Below, piece by piece: positions 61,236-64,000 of a stretch of DNA of 64,000 nt. Below the pieces are notes generated by a model. That model saw only the letters and a list, made by a program, of their open reading frames with translations, was not told where the DNA came from and did not search any database. The stretch covers positions 1,426,001 to 1,490,000 of the forward strand of contig JACDTU010000002.1 in NCBI GenBank assembly GCA_022376465.1, in the 5' to 3' direction. Within the stretch, counting starts at the first letter, position 1; each line of letters begins with the position of its first letter. A program made the position numbers and the translations under genes. This DNA is from Cubamyces lactineus (Eukaryota > Basidiomycota > Agaricomycetes > Polyporales > Polyporaceae).

Positions 61236-61877
61236 ATGTCTGGCTTGCGAGAACTCTTTGGGGGTGCTATCACCGCAACCTTGCCCACGACGCTCATCGA
61301 TGCCTCGTATGTTAACCTACGTCGACCTTCATCGCACCTCGGTCTGATCAGAGCCCAGGGACTTCCGACAAGTACCTGATACGCAAGAGGTATACCTCTC
61401 TCCAGCCACCGGGATCAGTATCATTGTCGAGGTACTCGAGAGCGTGTCTGCCCAAGATCTCCGAGAAGCGGCTGGGTACGTTTTTATGCAGCATACCATC
61501 CCGTGCGTGGTGCTCATTGGTGATTATCAAGTCAACATTTTGATGCACTTGCACATGATAATGACGCGAAATCGAAAACGGTCAACGAGACGACCGACGT
61601 CAATAACGATTCTAACGGTGCCACGCCCAACCCTGTCATTCTGTACGGCACCCAATTGGTGCAGAAATTCAACAGTCAAACAACCGATGAAGTCCGCATA
61701 CTCTTAGCTCTATACAGAGTCCCCCACAAGAATGTCGACCTTGTCATGACGATGAACGTCCCTATGACGAGCGCTGATGGCGGAGCCGTCAGCGAGGATG
61801 ACTGGGGCTCCGCAAGGGGCATATTTGATGAGGCAGCACGGTCCCTGCGAATCGTCGATTACGGGCTGTTCGCGTAA
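61236..61877 (+). CDS. MOG1: Ran-binding nuclear import factor MOG1
   Basis: A small protein that binds Ran GTPase and frees its nucleotide. Exons 61236-61306, 61359-61475 and 61532-61877 give 177 residues. Typical motifs are LFGGAITATLPTTLIDASDF, RQVPDTQEVYL, SIIVEVLESV and HFDALAHDNDA. The acceptor used for exon 2 (gagcccag before GGACTTCC) is not the first AG but the only one that keeps DASDFRQVPD in frame. The third exon holds an acidic Asn/Asp/Thr insert (residues about 75-90) and the long C-terminal half with ILLALYRVPHKNVDLVMTMNVP. It is divergent to NDC80. Confidence 0.92.
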
Positions 61878-62202
61878 GGAGTTTATGAAAGCAAGTAAGG
61901 TGAATATTTCCGTACACGTCTCCCACCACTGCAGCACTGACCGACAGAGGTACTGATGTAGCTGTATATTAGTCATGTATCCTATCGTTGCAGCTGTGCC
62001 GGCCTGTGATAGGCTTCCACCACACTGTAGCAGCCACTGTCCTATGCCAGGTGATATCCAAGTACAAAGCGATCAAAGAATTAGAAGTACAACGAAATCA
62101 AGCCAAATGCGAGGTATGCACGAGCAGAATCATGCGCAACCAGCCCTCAGCATTGGGTTAGGAAGCGCAATACTCGGTGTTGCTCGACTGGAGTAGTCCA
62201 TT
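61878..62202. other. Convergent 3' region, MOG1 and MIT protein
   Basis: A 325-base stretch between two convergent genes. Nothing else is visible. Confidence 0.45.
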
Positions 62203-64000
62203 TTACTGGGCCTTCGCCTCGTCCCGTTCTGCTGCCGCCTCTGCCTCCGGCTCCTCCTCGATTCGTTCACCCACCACATTGGTGCTTTCAGCTGCAGCCT
62301 TGGCTTCCTTCTTCCGCTTCGCCGACTCTTTCAACTTCTCCCAACGCTCTCTGAAGCGCATAATCATCGCTTTCTGCTCACGACACTGGTGATCAGACAC
62401 GGTCCCAATGGTCTCGCAGATACCTAAGCATACGCACCTGCTTCTCGTTCTCAGCGCGAAGAGTGCGAACTTCTTCCTCCAGCTCTCGTACGCGACGGAC
62501 CAGTTGGGGATCTCGCTCTCGGGCAGCGGGTGCAGGCACGGGGGATGGTACGTTGATATTGAGCGAGGCTATATCGACCGGGTTCGGCGGCTGTGGTGGT
62601 CGTGGTAACACATTCGAAGAAAGCATGGCTCGATGTGCCTGTTCGTCATACATTGCCATGAATGGTTTCGTACGACAGCGAGAACAAGGAAATTCCGTAC
62701 CTCTTTACGTGCTATCATGATACTATCTCGCAGCTGCTGATCCTGCTCTTGGCGTGCTTTCAGGGCGAGCTCCATGTTGGCCAATTGCTGCTTCTGCTTT
62801 TCAAGTTCCGCCTTTAGCGATGCGTTCTCCTCCTTCAACGACGCTACACTAGGATCCGCCTTGGACGGGATGAGACAGAATGAGTCCGCCATGTCGTCGT
62901 CTATGCCAGTCTCATTAAATCAGAAGGGTTCTAAAAAGTTGCACACCTGGAGCTCACCATCAAAGGCGCGAATGTCGTCGTCCCAATCATCCCTGAGATC
63001 GATGGCATGGCTAGGTTGTGGCGGAGGTGGGAATGTGCCGGATTCTATGCTACTTCCACTTCCTTCCGCCGCGGCACCGCTACCTCCGGCACCATAGACC
63101 GAGTCGTACTTCGTGAGCATCCTTGAATGGGCTGCTTTCACCAAGCTGATGCCTCTTGAGATTTTGCGGGATATTGGGTCTTCGAAGTCTGTGTCGCTAC
63201 TTGAGTTGCCGTCGCGAGTCTTTGCTCCACGACGACCGCTAGGAGAGGGAGAGGGCTTGGGCGGTTCCTCGGGTGCGAGGGGCGCAGTGGCGAACGCGAC
63301 GGGACGCGAAAGGTATTCAAGCATGCCCTCGGTCGCCTTCCAGAACTGGTGGAAAGCGTCCCCAGGATCGCTCTGCAGGACAGAACCATTGTCAGTATTG
63401 TGTCCTCTGAACGACTCTGCGCCGCGGAACTGAAGCGGGATCAACACCCAAGCTGAACAACGCTGAGCCCTTGAAGAGGTAGAAGGTATGGCTGCCTTCA
63501 TGTCGCTCATACCACTTTCTCGCCAAAAGGTATAGACAAAGGAATATTTGCGCACTCTCTGACCAAGAAGCATGAAGGATTCGTCAACGGTCTGTTGTGA
63601 ATCGGACATTGTATTTGTGTTAGTGGGCGGTTGCGGCGGGGGAGAGGGAATCGGTTGGGGTGGAGATGCAACAGCACTCGACGATGGATTTGCAGCGCTT
63701 GAAGTGCGGGTTGGCTTCTGGGGCAGTGCAGGGTCCTTATTCTCCTCACGCAGCTTGGCAATTCGTCGCTGGAGGTCCTTGCCTAACTTCATGTGCTCGT
63801 TATGCAACATCCGTAAGGTGCGTTTGGTCTGGCGGATTCCATGGTATTAGAGGTAGAGCAAGGTTCCGAGGGCATATGTAACGCGGAGACCACCATGCGA
63901 AGTTATGTTAGGTAGTATCGACAAGACTCAGCAAGAGCGCACATTATCATCATTGGACGCATCGACGCATGCCTGGAATGCCTCTGCTGCCTTGTAATGC
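62203..64000 (-). CDS. MIT-domain coiled-coil protein, 3' part
   Basis: Minus strand; the N-terminus lies beyond the window. Exons visible are 64000-63943 (partial), 63828-63556, 63372-62958, 62900-62701, 62638-62438 and 62385-62203, in one frame. The first two encode the end of a MIT-type helical bundle (YKAAEAFQACVDAS, then TLRMLHNEHMKLGKDLQRRI), a domain that binds ESCRT-III tails. Next come a Ser/Pro-rich part, the conserved DAFHQFWKATEGMLEYLSRPVAFATAPL, a Gly-rich piece, and two coiled coils (SVASLKEENASLKAELEKQKQQ and LVRRVRELEEEVRTLRAEN). It ends in a Lys/Glu-rich tail. The 183-base intron between 63556 and 63372 has no stop in frame and is a multiple of three, so it could be retained. 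Probably a trafficking protein; the exact family is not known to me. Confidence 0.75.

Overview
This window is nuclear DNA from a filamentous basidiomycete, most likely an Agaricomycete such as a polypore. The evidence is GC-rich coding sequence, genes packed with many short introns (mostly about 45-70 bases) with GT(G/A/C)(A/C)G donors and CAG/TAG acceptors, eukaryote-only genes (NDC80, SF3A1, ATG8, POLD2, SMG6-type PIN protein), and fungal families such as QCR7, PET100, CMC2, TmpA-like and GPI-anchored cupredoxin proteins. I rebuilt 29 genes by joining exons at GT-AG (twice GC-AG) junctions, checking that each join keeps the reading frame and restores family motifs. Two genes run off the window: the SMG6-like gene at the left end and the MIT-domain gene at the right end.

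Layout. 1-1.6 kb: 3' part of an EST1/SMG6-type PIN nuclease. 1.6-8.5 kb: gene-poor, with one small possible membrane protein. 8.5-16 kb: a DOMON-cytochrome b561 protein, nucleoside diphosphate kinase, QCR7, transketolase and CMC2. 16.8-23.5 kb: two paralogous serine/threonine dehydratases flanking a GH31 alpha-xylosidase. 23.6-25.6 kb: PET100 and a GPI-anchored cupredoxin. 25.6-28.1 kb: gene-poor. 28-41 kb: an orphan PPxY protein, POLD2, glutamate decarboxylase, HID1, a Rad57/XRCC3-like recombinase and a polytopic membrane protein. 42.6-53 kb: ATG8, MRP10, UBC6, SF3A1, MRPL31, CMS1 and an ERI-type exonuclease. 53.8-56.3 kb: a TmpA-like membrane oxidoreductase. 58.2-64 kb: NDC80, MOG1 and a MIT-domain protein.

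Gene organisation is housekeeping-like. Eight divergent gene pairs share upstream regions of about 250-710 bases. Five genes encode mitochondrial proteins (QCR7, CMC2, PET100, MRP10, MRPL31). Three DNA/chromosome genes (POLD2, NDC80, the Rad51 paralog) carry ACGCGT boxes close to their starts, as expected for MBF-type cell-cycle control. I see no CRISPR array, rRNA, convincing tRNA, or transposon protein.

I found no obviously new multi-gene system. The most interesting points are a 6-base micro-exon in transketolase, a Rad51 paralog with a long tail rich in SQ/TQ sites, shared MCB-like boxes, two likely GC-AG introns, a stop codon placed directly after a splice acceptor, and the dehydratase-xylosidase-dehydratase arrangement. 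All exon boundaries are hand-made predictions without transcript support.
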